From an uncultured Clostridia bacterium (GTDB lineage: Bacteria; Bacillota; Clostridia; Christensenellales; Aristaeellaceae), in the NCBI GenBank assembly GCA_934636105.1, contig CAKTZR010000003.1, positions 124,001-188,000 of the forward strand: a DNA stretch of 64,000 bases. Direction: 5' to 3'. Under the pieces are notes generated by a model that had not been told where the DNA came from, ran no database searches, and was given only the letters and a program-made list of their open reading frames with translations. The position numbers and the translations under genes were made by a program. Shown here piece after piece: positions 1 to 8,254 of this stretch. Position 1 is the first letter of the stretch. Each line of letters begins with the position of its first letter.

Positions 1-2
1 AA

Positions 3-566
3 TGCGGCCTGCCGGAACACGCGCCGCTGCTGCTGAACATCGGCCGCATTGCCAAGGAAAAGAATCTGGAACAGGTGATGCGCGTTTTCCCGAAGCTGCT
101 GAACGCCTGCCCGGATGTGCATTTCGCCATTGTCGGCGAAGGGCCGATGCGCGAGGATTTGGGGCACATGGCGGAGGAGCTGGGCGTTTCGCGCGCAGTG
201 ACGCTGACCGGGCCGAAGCCGTGGGAGAAGATTGACCGTTATTATGCGATGGGCGACGTGTTTTGCAGCGCGTCGCACTCGGAGACGCAGGGCCTCACCT
301 ATGTGGAGGCGATGGCTTCCGGCCTGTGCGTCTGCGCGGTGAATGATCCCTGCCTGGACGGCGTGATCGAAGACGGCGTGAGCGGCATCCTTTCCGGGGA
401 CAGCGATGAAGAATTGCTGGCTGCGCTGATTCGCGCATTCGGCGATGAGGGAAAGCGCATCGCGAAGACCGCCGCGCAGTATGCCGCGCCGTTCAGCACG
501 GAAGGCTTTGCCGAAAAGGTGGAAACCTGCTATTTGAAAGCGATTGAAGCGCATGGGCGGAGATGA
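3..566 (+). CDS. GT4-type glycosyltransferase, C-terminal part (gene cut by window start)
   Basis: The window opens inside this gene; 187 codons of the C-terminal half remain, open from base 3 to the stop. What is left is the nucleotide-sugar-binding Rossmann domain of a GT-B fold glycosyltransferase: the strand 'LLNIGRIAKEKN', then 'FAIVGEGP', then the donor-binding E-x7-E signature within 'SETQGLTYVEAMASGL' of family GT4. Enzymes of this type move a sugar from a nucleotide-sugar to a lipid or glycan acceptor on the inner face of the membrane. The acceptor cannot be told from this half, although the Clostridial diacylglycerol glucosyltransferases look similar. The stop overlaps the next start (ATGA), so the two genes are probably translationally coupled. 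Confidence 0.85.
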   Translation, partial: CGLPEHAPLLLNIGRIAKEKNLEQVMRVFPKLLNACPDVHFAIVGEGPMREDLGHMAEELGVSRAVTLTGPKPWEKIDRYYAMGDVFCSASHSETQGLTYVEAMASGLCVCAVNDPCLDGVIEDGVSGILSGDSDEELLAALIRAFGDEGKRIAKTAAQYAAPFSTEGFAEKVETCYLKAIEAHGRR

Positions 567-1249
567 GCATGAAAATGACCCTTCGGGAAAGGCTTTTTGC
601 GCTGAAAGACGAAAGCTATGCGCAGTTTCAAGGCGCGCTGATTCCGAATATCCCGAAAGAGACGGTCATCGGCGTGCGCATGCCGATGATGCGGAAATTG
701 GCGAAGGAAATCGCCGGAGAAGCGGAGACGCAGGCGTTTCTGACCGAGCTGCCGCATGCGTATTATGATGAAAACATCCTGCATAGCGTGCTGCTTTCGC
801 AGATGAAGGATTACGGCGCGTGCATGGAAGCGGTTGAAGCGTTTCTGCCGCATATCGACAACTGGGCGGTGTGCGACTGCCTGTCGCCGAAGGTCTTTGC
901 GAAGCATAAGCCGGAACTGATGGGGAAAATTCGGAAGTGGGTCAAGTCGGAACACGTCTATACCTGCCGATTCGGGCTTGAAATGCTGATGACGCACTTT
1001 CTGGATGGCGATTTCAAACCGGAATATCTCGATCTGGCAGTCAGCGTAAAGCTGGAGGATTACTACGCGAAGATGATGGTCGCGTGGTTTTTTGCCACGG
1101 CGCTGGCCAAGCAGTGGGACGCGGCGGTTGCGGTTCTGGAAGAAAAGCGGCTTGAGCCGTGGACGCACAACAAGGCGATTCAGAAGGCCAGGGAGAGTTA
1201 TCGCATTACAAGAGAACAGAAGGAGTATTTAAAAACATTGAAACGATAA
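563..1249 (+). CDS. AlkD-like DNA alkylation repair protein
   Basis: A 228-residue all-helical protein that fits the AlkD/AlkC family of HEAT-like DNA glycosylases, which excise N3- and N7-alkylated purines. Visible family features are the N-terminal 'FQGALIPNIPKETVIGVRMP' stretch that precedes the first helix pair, and 'HIDNWAVCDCLSPKVF', which carries the conserved Trp and Asp of the lesion-binding cleft. Length is normal for the family. The ATG overlaps the preceding stop by four bases, which is why this start was chosen. Some Clostridial members of this family are annotated from fold only and have no tested glycosylase activity, so the repair role is inference from the family. Confidence 0.85.
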   Translation: MSMKMTLRERLFALKDESYAQFQGALIPNIPKETVIGVRMPMMRKLAKEIAGEAETQAFLTELPHAYYDENILHSVLLSQMKDYGACMEAVEAFLPHIDNWAVCDCLSPKVFAKHKPELMGKIRKWVKSEHVYTCRFGLEMLMTHFLDGDFKPEYLDLAVSVKLEDYYAKMMVAWFFATALAKQWDAAVAVLEEKRLEPWTHNKAIQKARESYRITREQKEYLKTLKR

Positions 1250-1253
1250 CAAA

Positions 1254-1290
1254 AAGGCGTTGAGCGGAAAATCCGTTCAACGCCTTGGTT
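1254..1290. terminator. Bidirectional terminator between convergent genes
   Basis: A 15-bp stem with one G-T pair (arms 1254-1268 and 1272-1286, loop AAA) lies between the convergent alkD-like and kdgK genes, with A-rich sequence on the left and T-rich sequence on the right. Confidence 0.75.
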
Positions 1291-1382
1291 TTATCATGCT
1301 GTAGCCGCGAAGCTCGGCCGCGTGCGCAAATCTTTCGATTTTATGCGAACCGCGGCGGAGGTTACAGGCGGCCTTAGGCCGC

Positions 1383-2411
1383 TTAGCGCTCGACGCGGCC
1401 GGAGCCGGAGCCCTTCATCAGGCTTTCGACTTCCTTGACGGTCACGCGGTTGAAGTCGCCGGAGATGGTGTGCTTCAGGCAGGAAGCCGCCACGGCAAAC
1501 TCAAGCGCTTCGGCCTGGGTGGCATAGGTGTTCAGGCCGTAGATCAGGCCGCCGCCGAAGGAGTCGCCGCCGCCGACGCGGTCAACGATATCGGTGATGG
1601 CATACTTGCGGGAGACATAGAACTCCTTGCCGTCGTAGATGCAGGCAGCCCAGTAGTTGGTGTCCGCGCTCTTGGACTCGCGCAGGGTGATGGCGACCTT
1701 CTTGAGGTTCGGGTAGAGATCCATCGCGGTCTGGGCGATCTGCTTGTAAACGTCGCGATCCAGCTCGCCGCTCTCCACGTCGCTCTTGGCGCTGATGCCC
1801 AGGGACTTCTGGAAGTCTTCCTCGTTGGCGATGGCGACATCGACGTACTTGGTCAGCTCGCTCATCACTTCCTTGGCTTCCTTGCCATACTTCCACAGGT
1901 TCTTGCGGTAGTTGAGGTCGCAGGACACGGTCACGCCCATCTCCTTCGCGGCCTTGACGGCAGCCAGAGAGAGATCCGCAGCGGACTGGGAGATGGCCGG
2001 GGTGATGCCGGTGATGTGGAACCAGGTTGCGCCGTCGAAAATCTTCTTCCAATCGAAGGTATCGACCGGAGCCTTGGCGATGCAGGAATCCGCACGGTCA
2101 TAGACGACCTTGGACGGACGCTGGTTGGAGCCGGTCTCCAGGAAGTAGATGCCCATGCGGCCATCCATCATCTTGATGTTGGAGACATCCACGCCGAAGC
2201 TGCGCACATCGCGCAGGCAGGCCTCGCCGATGGCGTTGTTCGGCAGCGCGGTCACGAAAGCCGCGTCCATGCCATAGTTAGCCAGAGAAACGGCCACGTT
2301 CGCCTCGCCGCCGCCAAAGGTGGCCTCGAGGGACGGGCTCTGGAAGAAGCGCTCCAGCGCGGGGCTCTTCAGACGGAGCATGATTTCGCCGAGAGTAACA
2401 ATACGAGCCAT
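1383..2411 (-). CDS. kdgK: 2-keto-3-deoxygluconate kinase (PfkB family)
   Basis: A 342-residue sugar kinase of the PfkB/ribokinase family. N-terminal 'TLGEIMLRLKSP' and 'FGGGEANVAVSLANYG' form the sugar-binding glycine-rich region, and C-terminal 'GGGDSFGGGL' (about residues 280-289) is the anion-hole signature with catalytic Asp283. The run 'LNYRKNLW' and the overall order match KDG kinases, which phosphorylate 2-keto-3-deoxygluconate from pectin or uronate breakdown to KDPG. No KDPG aldolase or uronate gene is adjacent, so the exact substrate is inferred. ATG at 2411 is preferred over TTG at 2417 because AGGAG sits 9 bases upstream of the ATG. The gene appears to be a single unit with its own promoter. 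Confidence 0.82.
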   Translation of the reverse strand: MARIVTLGEIMLRLKSPALERFFQSPSLEATFGGGEANVAVSLANYGMDAAFVTALPNNAIGEACLRDVRSFGVDVSNIKMMDGRMGIYFLETGSNQRPSKVVYDRADSCIAKAPVDTFDWKKIFDGATWFHITGITPAISQSAADLSLAAVKAAKEMGVTVSCDLNYRKNLWKYGKEAKEVMSELTKYVDVAIANEEDFQKSLGISAKSDVESGELDRDVYKQIAQTAMDLYPNLKKVAITLRESKSADTNYWAACIYDGKEFYVSRKYAITDIVDRVGGGDSFGGGLIYGLNTYATQAEALEFAVAASCLKHTISGDFNRVTVKEVESLMKGSGSGRVER

Positions 2412-2485
2412 TGTCAATCACTCCTGAATGTTATTTGAGCGTGCGCATGAGAAAAAAATCGCACACAATCTCATTTTCTAAGGGT

Positions 2486-2514
2486 ATTATACACGATGGA
2501 GAGGCGCAAATCAA
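2486..2514 (-). promoter_or_regulatory. Sigma-A promoter of kdgK
   Basis: On the minus strand TTGATT (2514-2509) and TATAAT (2491-2486) are separated by 17 bp, about 75 bp upstream of the kdgK start. Confidence 0.75.
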
Positions 2515-2632
2515 GTCGTCTGACCAATAAAGCGAAAAATGGAGAGAATTTGACGAAATGAAACAAAACCGGGAGATATGAATAGGAAAAACAGACAGAC
2601 ATCCCGAAATGCGTCGGCACGTTTACACCATA

Positions 2633-3235
2633 TTATTCGACAGGTTGAATGGGAAAGACCATGGTTTCGAGCATGCGGCAGAACATGTCTTCGGGCCGAT
2701 GGCCGGCGAGGAACGCGCCATCCGAAAAACACTGTTCGCTCGTGAGACCACGTTGAAAGAGACAGACGGCCATAGCGACATCTTCCACGGAGGTGCGGTC
2801 ATCGATTTCGCCGCGCTCTCGTGCGCGGGTTAGCAGATTGTACGCAACCTGATACAGGCTCATGCCGTTTTCGCGCTTGCGCCAATCATCTTTCAAACGG
2901 AGGGACGCTTCCTGATAGCTGATTAACACGCTGGGCACGCGGCTGCGCGTGTATTCGGTCAGCTCGCGCGTCAAATATTGAAGCGCTTCGAGGATGGGCA
3001 TTTGCTGCGCATCTTCATAAAGAGAAAGCATGAAGCGGTGGGTTGTGTGGTAGCGCTCGTAGAGAATATCCTGCTTAGAGGGAAAATGGTGATAAAACGC
3101 GCCCGTGGAAATATTGGCGCGTTCGCAGATATCTTTGATGCGCATAGCGTCAAAGCCTTTTTCCTGAACCAGCTGGTTGACGGTATCATAAATCAGGCCG
3201 AGGGTGCCCTCGCGCTGAAGTTCTCGTTTATTCAA
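2633..3235 (-). CDS. TetR/AcrR family transcriptional regulator
   Basis: A 200-residue regulator with an N-terminal TetR helix-turn-helix: 'GFDAMRIKDICERANISTGAFYHHFPSKQDILYERY' spans the recognition helix and the typical 'FYHHFPSK' end of the DNA-binding domain. The C-terminal ligand domain is unremarkable and gives no ligand. The TTG start at 3235 is preferred to a longer upstream opening because AAAGGGG precedes it by 7 bases and the protein then starts at the usual distance from the HTH. It is divergent from the flavoprotein gene, and a palindrome lies across its own promoter, so it probably regulates itself and perhaps the flavoprotein. Confidence 0.85.
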   Translation of the reverse strand: MNKRELQREGTLGLIYDTVNQLVQEKGFDAMRIKDICERANISTGAFYHHFPSKQDILYERYHTTHRFMLSLYEDAQQMPILEALQYLTRELTEYTRSRVPSVLISYQEASLRLKDDWRKRENGMSLYQVAYNLLTRARERGEIDDRTSVEDVAMAVCLFQRGLTSEQCFSDGAFLAGHRPEDMFCRMLETMVFPIQPVE

Positions 3236-3305
3236 GAAAAAACCCCTTTTCCGACAGTATTGACCATACAGGCAGATGACCATGTATTCACGGAACAATT
3301 ATTTA

Positions 3306-3334
3306 ATTATACCATGCGTGGTATGAGAATACAA
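3306..3334 (-). promoter_or_regulatory. Sigma-A promoter of the TetR gene
   Basis: Minus-strand TTGTAT (3334-3329) and TATAAT (3311-3306), 17-bp spacer. The palindrome at 3309-3324 covers the -10 end and most of the spacer. Confidence 0.75.
3309..3324. promoter_or_regulatory. Candidate TetR operator, 16-bp palindrome
   Basis: ATACCA-TGCG-TGGTAT is a perfect 6-bp inverted repeat with a 4-bp centre, the size expected of a TetR-family site. It overlaps the regulator's own promoter and lies about 34 bp upstream of the -35 of the divergent flavoprotein promoter. Confidence 0.65.
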
Positions 3335-3357
3335 TTTAAAAATATTTTGATAAAGCG

Positions 3358-3387
3358 TTGACAAACGGGCCCTTTTTGACCTATAAT
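3358..3387 (+). promoter_or_regulatory. Sigma-A promoter of the secreted flavoprotein gene
   Basis: Perfect TTGACA (3358-3363) and TATAAT (3382-3387) with an 18-bp spacer. It leaves a leader of about 85 bases before the GTG start. Confidence 0.85.
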
Positions 3388-3477
3388 GCAATCAACAGAA
3401 TCGATTCGGCGAATTTGTTCTGTGAAGGGAAGAACGACGCGAGAACCTATGGACGACGAAAGAAAGGAAGGACGAAC

Positions 3478-5418
3478 GTGAAGAAAAAAATCTCTCTGTT
3501 CCTGACGGCGATTATGATGATCGCCATGCTGCTTCCTGCGTTTGCACAGGCTGAGGAAATTGCTTATGCAGACACGATTCGATGGGATGCGCAGTACGAC
3601 GTGGTGGTTGTCGGCTTCGGCGGCGCCGGCGCGACTTCTGCCATCGCCGCAGTTGAGGAGGGCGCAAACGTTCTGCTGACCGAAAAAGCGCCGCTTGGAC
3701 ATGAAGGCGGAAACAGCCGATACAGCTATCAGATTATTCTGAACTACACGGATTATGACGATGGCGTGGCCTACCTCAAGGCAGAATGTCAAGGAATGGA
3801 CAATATGACCGACGAGATCATTGATTTTATCGTTCGCGGCTCGATGGGCAACGCGGATTGGATGGAATCCGTCGGCATTCAGCGCCCGGTCAATGCGATG
3901 ATCGGCGGCGAATATCCCGAGCTGCCGGGCACGAACAGCGTTGTCTTTTCGTTTGTGCCGGATACCGGAGCGGCGAGTGGGAAACATTATTGGGAGAGCC
4001 TGCGTGCGGCGGTTGTCGCCCGAAAGGACAATATCGACGTTTGGTTTGAATCTCCCGCGACGCACTTGATTCAAGACCCATTCACCAAGACGGTTTTGGG
4101 TGTTGAAATTGAGCATGAGGGTGAAAAGCTGAACGTGCGCGCGACCAACGGCGTCGTGCTGGCCTGCGGCGGCTTTGAAAACAACCCGGAAATGCTGGAG
4201 CATTACACTCAGCGCGAAGAACTCTATCCCATCGGCACGCTTTACAACACCGGCGACGGCATCCGCATGGGCATTGAGGTCGGCGCTGATCTGTGGCACA
4301 TGGCCGCGCTTTCCGGCCCGTGGATCACGTTGTTCAACGATCAGTCCGTCAGCAATCAGGCGTGGTTCAACCAGCCGTCGATGGGCATGAATTTGGCGAA
4401 AAACTACGCGAGCATCTACGTTGGCCCGGACGGCACCCGGTTTGCGAATGAATCCGGCATGCACCGCCACGGCCACACGAATTATTCCGGCAGCTACTAT
4501 TCTCAAATTACGCCGTATCCGATGTACATGATTTTTGATGAGACGGCGCGTCTGGCGGGGCCGATTATGCCGACGTTCTCGGAAGATATGTCCGAAGAAA
4601 TCGAAAGCGGCCTAATTGTCAAGGCGGATACGCTGGAAGAACTGGCCGAAAAGATCGGCGTGCAGGCGGATGGCCCGCTGCCGAACCTGACACAAATGAC
4701 GGACGGCGTGACCGCCGGCGAGGAACTGACGTATCAGCGTGCGGGCCTGGTCTATCAGGTCAATCTGTACAACCGTTACTGCGAAGAAGGTTATGACGAG
4801 CAGTTTGACCGCAATCCTGCGACGCTGGTGCCGATTTCCACTGCGCCGTATTACGCCATCAAACTGGTTCCGGCGATCGTGAATACGCAGGGCGGCCCTG
4901 TGCGCAACACGAATTGCGAAGTGATCGATACCAACGGCAACGCGATTCCGCACCTGTACAGCGCCGGTGAGCTGGGGTCCATGTATGGCGGCTGGTACAC
5001 GGCGGGCGGCAACGTGGCGGAAACGCTGTTCTCCGGCCGCACGGCCGGACGCAATGCGGCCAAGGCGAAGGAAGAAATTCCGACCGTGGCGCTGACCAAA
5101 GTCGAGTCCGATATTCGTGAATTTGCCAGTGCGCTGGATGCGGATGAAGAATCGGTGCAGCTTGCCGAAGGCGAAGCGATCGGCATTGGCACGGGCATGG
5201 GCGGCGATGTGAAGGTGAAAGTGACGACCGACGGCGATCAGATCGTGGCGGTCGAGGTGCTGGAACATCACGAAACTGCGGTGATTTCCGACCCGGCTAT
5301 CGAGCAGATTCCGGCAGCGATTGTTGCGGCTAATTCCGCTGACGTGGATGCAGTAGCGGGTGCGACACTGACCAGTAAGGCGATTATGCAGGCCGTGCAT
5401 AATGCGCTGGGCAAATAA
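3478..5418 (+). CDS. Secreted FAD-dependent fumarate-reductase-like enzyme with FMN-binding domain
   Basis: A 646-residue flavoprotein. Residues 1-25 are a Sec signal peptide ending in 'AFAQA', with no lipobox Cys. The FAD dinucleotide fold begins with 'YDVVVVGFGGAGATSA' (about 40-55), followed by the FAD_binding_2 domain of the fumarate reductase/urocanate reductase family, then a C-terminal FMN-binding domain (about 560-646) with 'DAVAGATLTSKA', the Dxx-x-GA(T/S) site where ApbE attaches FMN to Thr. No CxxCH haem site is present. Related exported enzymes reduce fumarate, urocanate or other acrylates outside the cell as respiratory acceptors; the substrate here is unknown. GTG 3478 is chosen for GGAAGG 6 bases upstream and because the signal peptide begins there. 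Confidence 0.85.
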   Translation: MKKKISLFLTAIMMIAMLLPAFAQAEEIAYADTIRWDAQYDVVVVGFGGAGATSAIAAVEEGANVLLTEKAPLGHEGGNSRYSYQIILNYTDYDDGVAYLKAECQGMDNMTDEIIDFIVRGSMGNADWMESVGIQRPVNAMIGGEYPELPGTNSVVFSFVPDTGAASGKHYWESLRAAVVARKDNIDVWFESPATHLIQDPFTKTVLGVEIEHEGEKLNVRATNGVVLACGGFENNPEMLEHYTQREELYPIGTLYNTGDGIRMGIEVGADLWHMAALSGPWITLFNDQSVSNQAWFNQPSMGMNLAKNYASIYVGPDGTRFANESGMHRHGHTNYSGSYYSQITPYPMYMIFDETARLAGPIMPTFSEDMSEEIESGLIVKADTLEELAEKIGVQADGPLPNLTQMTDGVTAGEELTYQRAGLVYQVNLYNRYCEEGYDEQFDRNPATLVPISTAPYYAIKLVPAIVNTQGGPVRNTNCEVIDTNGNAIPHLYSAGELGSMYGGWYTAGGNVAETLFSGRTAGRNAAKAKEEIPTVALTKVESDIREFASALDADEESVQLAEGEAIGIGTGMGGDVKVKVTTDGDQIVAVEVLEHHETAVISDPAIEQIPAAIVAANSADVDAVAGATLTSKAIMQAVHNALGK

Positions 5419-5439
5419 AAAACGAAAATTTACATCATT

Positions 5440-5468
5440 TGGCCGGGGTGAAGCCCCGGCCATTTTAT
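5440..5468 (+). terminator. Rho-independent terminator after the flavoprotein gene
   Basis: Nine-bp perfect stem (TGGCCGGGG / CCCCGGCCA, loop TGAAG) followed by TTTTAT. Confidence 0.85.
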
Positions 5469-5509
5469 CGATATGCCGCCTTTCTTCGGAAGCGTTTCAA
5501 GGCTTTTCC

Positions 5510-5538
5510 TTGTCAGAACTTTCTTTTTATGGTATAAT
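5510..5538 (+). promoter_or_regulatory. Sigma-A promoter of glgP
   Basis: TTGTCA (5510-5515) and TATAAT (5533-5538), 17-bp spacer. The leader to the ATG is about 80 bases and contains a small GCCTG/CAGGC hairpin near 5550. Confidence 0.8.
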
Positions 5539-5625
5539 GACAAACGGTGCCTGTCAAAATCAGGCTGTCTATCGGAGAATCGGCGGGCGAGCCGCCATCC
5601 ATCATATTTGGGAGGGTTTGAATCT

Positions 5626-8094
5626 ATGCCTCTGCAAACCGAGTATAACAAGGATACCATCAAGGAATCCATCCTCAACAAGCTGCTGCGCTATTACGGC
5701 TGCACCATCGAGGATGCGACGCCCAAGCAGATTTACGCCGTCGTGGCGAGCACCGTGCGCGACCAGATCATGCTCAAGTGGCGCTTTGAAAAGGAAGCCC
5801 GCCGCAGCGAAAAGGCCAAGCGGCTGTATTACCTTTCCATCGAGTTTTTGACCGGCCGCTGGCTGCACAACAACCTGCTCAACCTCTGCTCCACCAAGGA
5901 GTATGAGCAGGCGTTTGAGGAGCTGGGGCTGACCCTGCGCGGCGTGCTTCATGAGGAGCCGGAACCGGCGCTGGGCAACGGCGGTCTGGGCCGCCTGGCT
6001 GCGTGCTTCCTGGATTCGCTGGCGACGCTCAATCTGCCGGCGATGGGCTGCACCATCCGCTATGAATACGGCCTGTTCCGCCAGCGCATTGTGGACGGCC
6101 AGCAGGTCGAGGTGCCGGACGAGTGGCTGACCTACGGCAACGCGTGGGAGATTCCGACCCAACGCGACGCGGTGGAGGTCTGCTTCGGCGGCCAGATGGT
6201 TGAAAACTGGGTGGGCGGCACGAACTATGTCACCCTCAAGAATACCGAAAACGTCATCGCCGTGCCGTATGATCTGCCGATTCTGGGCTATGACAGCGAC
6301 GTGGTCGATCGTCTGCGCACGTGGAGCGCCGTTCTGCCGCAGAACTTCAATCTGGAAAAGTTCTCCGCGGGCGATTACAATGGCTCCACCGAGGACAGCA
6401 ACTCCATCGCGGCGCAGATTTCCAAGGTGCTCTACCCGGAAGACAACACCTACAACGGCAAGAAGCTCCGCCTGATGCAGGAATACTTCCTCGTCAGCGC
6501 GACGCTGCAATACGCCATCAAGGACTTCAAGCGCGTTTATGGTACGGACATGAGCCAGCTGCCGGAGAAGGTCGCTTTCCATATCAACGACACGCACCCG
6601 GCGATGGTCATTCCGGAGCTGATGCGTATTCTCGTGGATGAAGAGCGTTTGCCGTGGGAGGAGGCCGAGCGCATCACCCAGGCGACCGTGGCTTACACCA
6701 ACCACACCATCATGGCCGAGGCGCTGGAGAAGTGGCCGGAGAACATGATGCGCGAGACCCTGCCGCGCATTTACTCCATCATGCAGGAGCTGAACCGCCG
6801 CCTGTGCCAGAAGCTGTTTGACGCGTTCCCCGGCCAGTGGGACCGCATCGGCCACATGGCGATTCTGGCTTACGATCAGGCGCACATGGCGAACCTGTGC
6901 GTGGCGTATTCTCACGCGGTCAACGGCGTTTCCCAGCTGCATGGCGAGATTCTCAAACACACGACGTTCGCGGATTACTACTCCATCATGCCGGAGAAGT
7001 TCTACGCGATTACCAACGGTATCACGCCGCGCCGCTGGCTGATGCTGGCTAACCCGGCGCTCTCTGACCTGCTGGATGAATCCATCGGTCAGGGCTGGCG
7101 CAAGGATTTGAACGAGCTGGAGAAGCTGCTCCCGTTTGCGGACGACGCGGCCTTTATCGAGAAGTTTGCCGCCGTCAAGAAAGAGAATAAGGAGCGTTTC
7201 AGCCGCTGGATTTATCGTCATCAGGGCATTGAGCTTGACCCGACAATGATGTTCGACGTGCAGGTGAAGCGCCTGCACGAGTACAAGCGTCAGCTGCTCA
7301 ACGCGCTGCACATTCTCGTGCTCTATAACCGTATCTGCGACGATCCGAACTATACGATGGCGCCGCGTACCTTCATCTTTGGCGCGAAGGCCGCGCCGGG
7401 CTACCGCCGCGCGAAGGAGATCATTCACTTCATCAATGTGCTGGCCGCGAAGGTTGCTTCTCACGAGCGCGCCAGCAAGATGATTAAGATTGCATTCCTC
7501 CAGAACTACAATGTCTCCACCGCCGAGATGCTGATGCCGGCCAGCGAGGTCAGCGAGCAGCTTTCCACCGCGTCCAAGGAAGCCAGCGGCACGGGCAACA
7601 TGAAGTTCATGATGAACGGCGCTGTGACCATCGGCACGCTGGATGGCGCGAACGTGGAAATCGCCGATCTGGTGGGCAAGGACAACTGCTACATCTTCGG
7701 CATGCGCTCCAACGAGGTCGAGGCGCTCTATGCCGCGGGCACGTATCGTTCGTTGGATATCTATGAGACGAACGCCGAGCTGCGCCGTGCGCTGAACATG
7801 ATGTTTGACGGCAGTCTGACCCCGGAGAATCCGAAGATGTTCGAGGGCCTGTACCGCGCGCTGGTGTTCAGCGACAACGGCGGCATGGCCGACCCGTATC
7901 TGGTGCTCAAGGACTTCGGTTCCTATCAGCAGGCGCAGAGCCGTCTGGGTGCGGATTACCTCGACCAGAAGGCGTGGACGCGCAAGGAGATTATCAACGT
8001 CGCCAAGAGCGGCATTTTCTCCTCGGATCGCACCATCCGCGAGTATAACGACCTGATCTGGCATCTCACGCCGCTGACCAAGAAGCACGAATAA
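5626..8094 (+). CDS. glgP: Glycogen/maltodextrin phosphorylase (GT35)
   Basis: An 822-residue alpha-glucan phosphorylase, the usual length for bacterial GT35. It releases glucose-1-phosphate from glycogen or maltodextrin with pyridoxal phosphate. The PLP lysine is Lys660 in 'EASGTGNMKFMMNG', followed by the conserved 'TIGTLDGANVEI'. Other family blocks are 'YYLSIEFLTGR', 'ALGNGGLGRLAACFLDS', 'YEYGLFRQ' and 'RLHEYKRQLLNALH'. ATG 5626 follows GGGAGG by 9 bases; longer in-frame openings have no ribosome-binding site and no family similarity. It has its own promoter and terminator. With the GH65 phosphorylase at 29.5-31.7 kb it suggests phosphorolytic use of starch-type glucans. Confidence 0.97.
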   Translation: MPLQTEYNKDTIKESILNKLLRYYGCTIEDATPKQIYAVVASTVRDQIMLKWRFEKEARRSEKAKRLYYLSIEFLTGRWLHNNLLNLCSTKEYEQAFEELGLTLRGVLHEEPEPALGNGGLGRLAACFLDSLATLNLPAMGCTIRYEYGLFRQRIVDGQQVEVPDEWLTYGNAWEIPTQRDAVEVCFGGQMVENWVGGTNYVTLKNTENVIAVPYDLPILGYDSDVVDRLRTWSAVLPQNFNLEKFSAGDYNGSTEDSNSIAAQISKVLYPEDNTYNGKKLRLMQEYFLVSATLQYAIKDFKRVYGTDMSQLPEKVAFHINDTHPAMVIPELMRILVDEERLPWEEAERITQATVAYTNHTIMAEALEKWPENMMRETLPRIYSIMQELNRRLCQKLFDAFPGQWDRIGHMAILAYDQAHMANLCVAYSHAVNGVSQLHGEILKHTTFADYYSIMPEKFYAITNGITPRRWLMLANPALSDLLDESIGQGWRKDLNELEKLLPFADDAAFIEKFAAVKKENKERFSRWIYRHQGIELDPTMMFDVQVKRLHEYKRQLLNALHILVLYNRICDDPNYTMAPRTFIFGAKAAPGYRRAKEIIHFINVLAAKVASHERASKMIKIAFLQNYNVSTAEMLMPASEVSEQLSTASKEASGTGNMKFMMNGAVTIGTLDGANVEIADLVGKDNCYIFGMRSNEVEALYAAGTYRSLDIYETNAELRRALNMMFDGSLTPENPKMFEGLYRALVFSDNGGMADPYLVLKDFGSYQQAQSRLGADYLDQKAWTRKEIINVAKSGIFSSDRTIREYNDLIWHLTPLTKKHE

Positions 8095-8121
8095 TCCAAA
8101 ACGCGTGAGAAAGCACGTCTG

Positions 8122-8147
8122 GCTCCCTCGAAAGAGGGAGCTTTTTG
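8122..8147 (+). terminator. Rho-independent terminator of glgP
   Basis: GCTCCCTC-GAAA-GAGGGAGC perfect 8-bp stem with a GNRA-type loop, then TTTTT. The same hairpin core recurs at 46216-46234. Confidence 0.92.
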
Positions 8148-8254
8148 CGTTTCGCGGGAAGAAAATGGAAGTGCGATCCGTTTTTATAATTGAAAAGCAT
8201 TGCTGCAAGGACGATTTGCGGCGCAGACATTTTTAAGGAAGGGTGGATGATAGA

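Noticed and set aside
1470..2438. Long plus-strand open frame opposite kdgK
   Set aside because: Antisense shadow of kdgK; Gly/Ala/Val/Asp-biased translation with no start signal or family.
5602..8208. Long open frame of over 860 codons antisense to glgP
   Set aside because: It is a shadow produced by GC-rich third positions of glgP; its translation is Arg/His/Gln-rich low-complexity with no family match and no ribosome-binding site.
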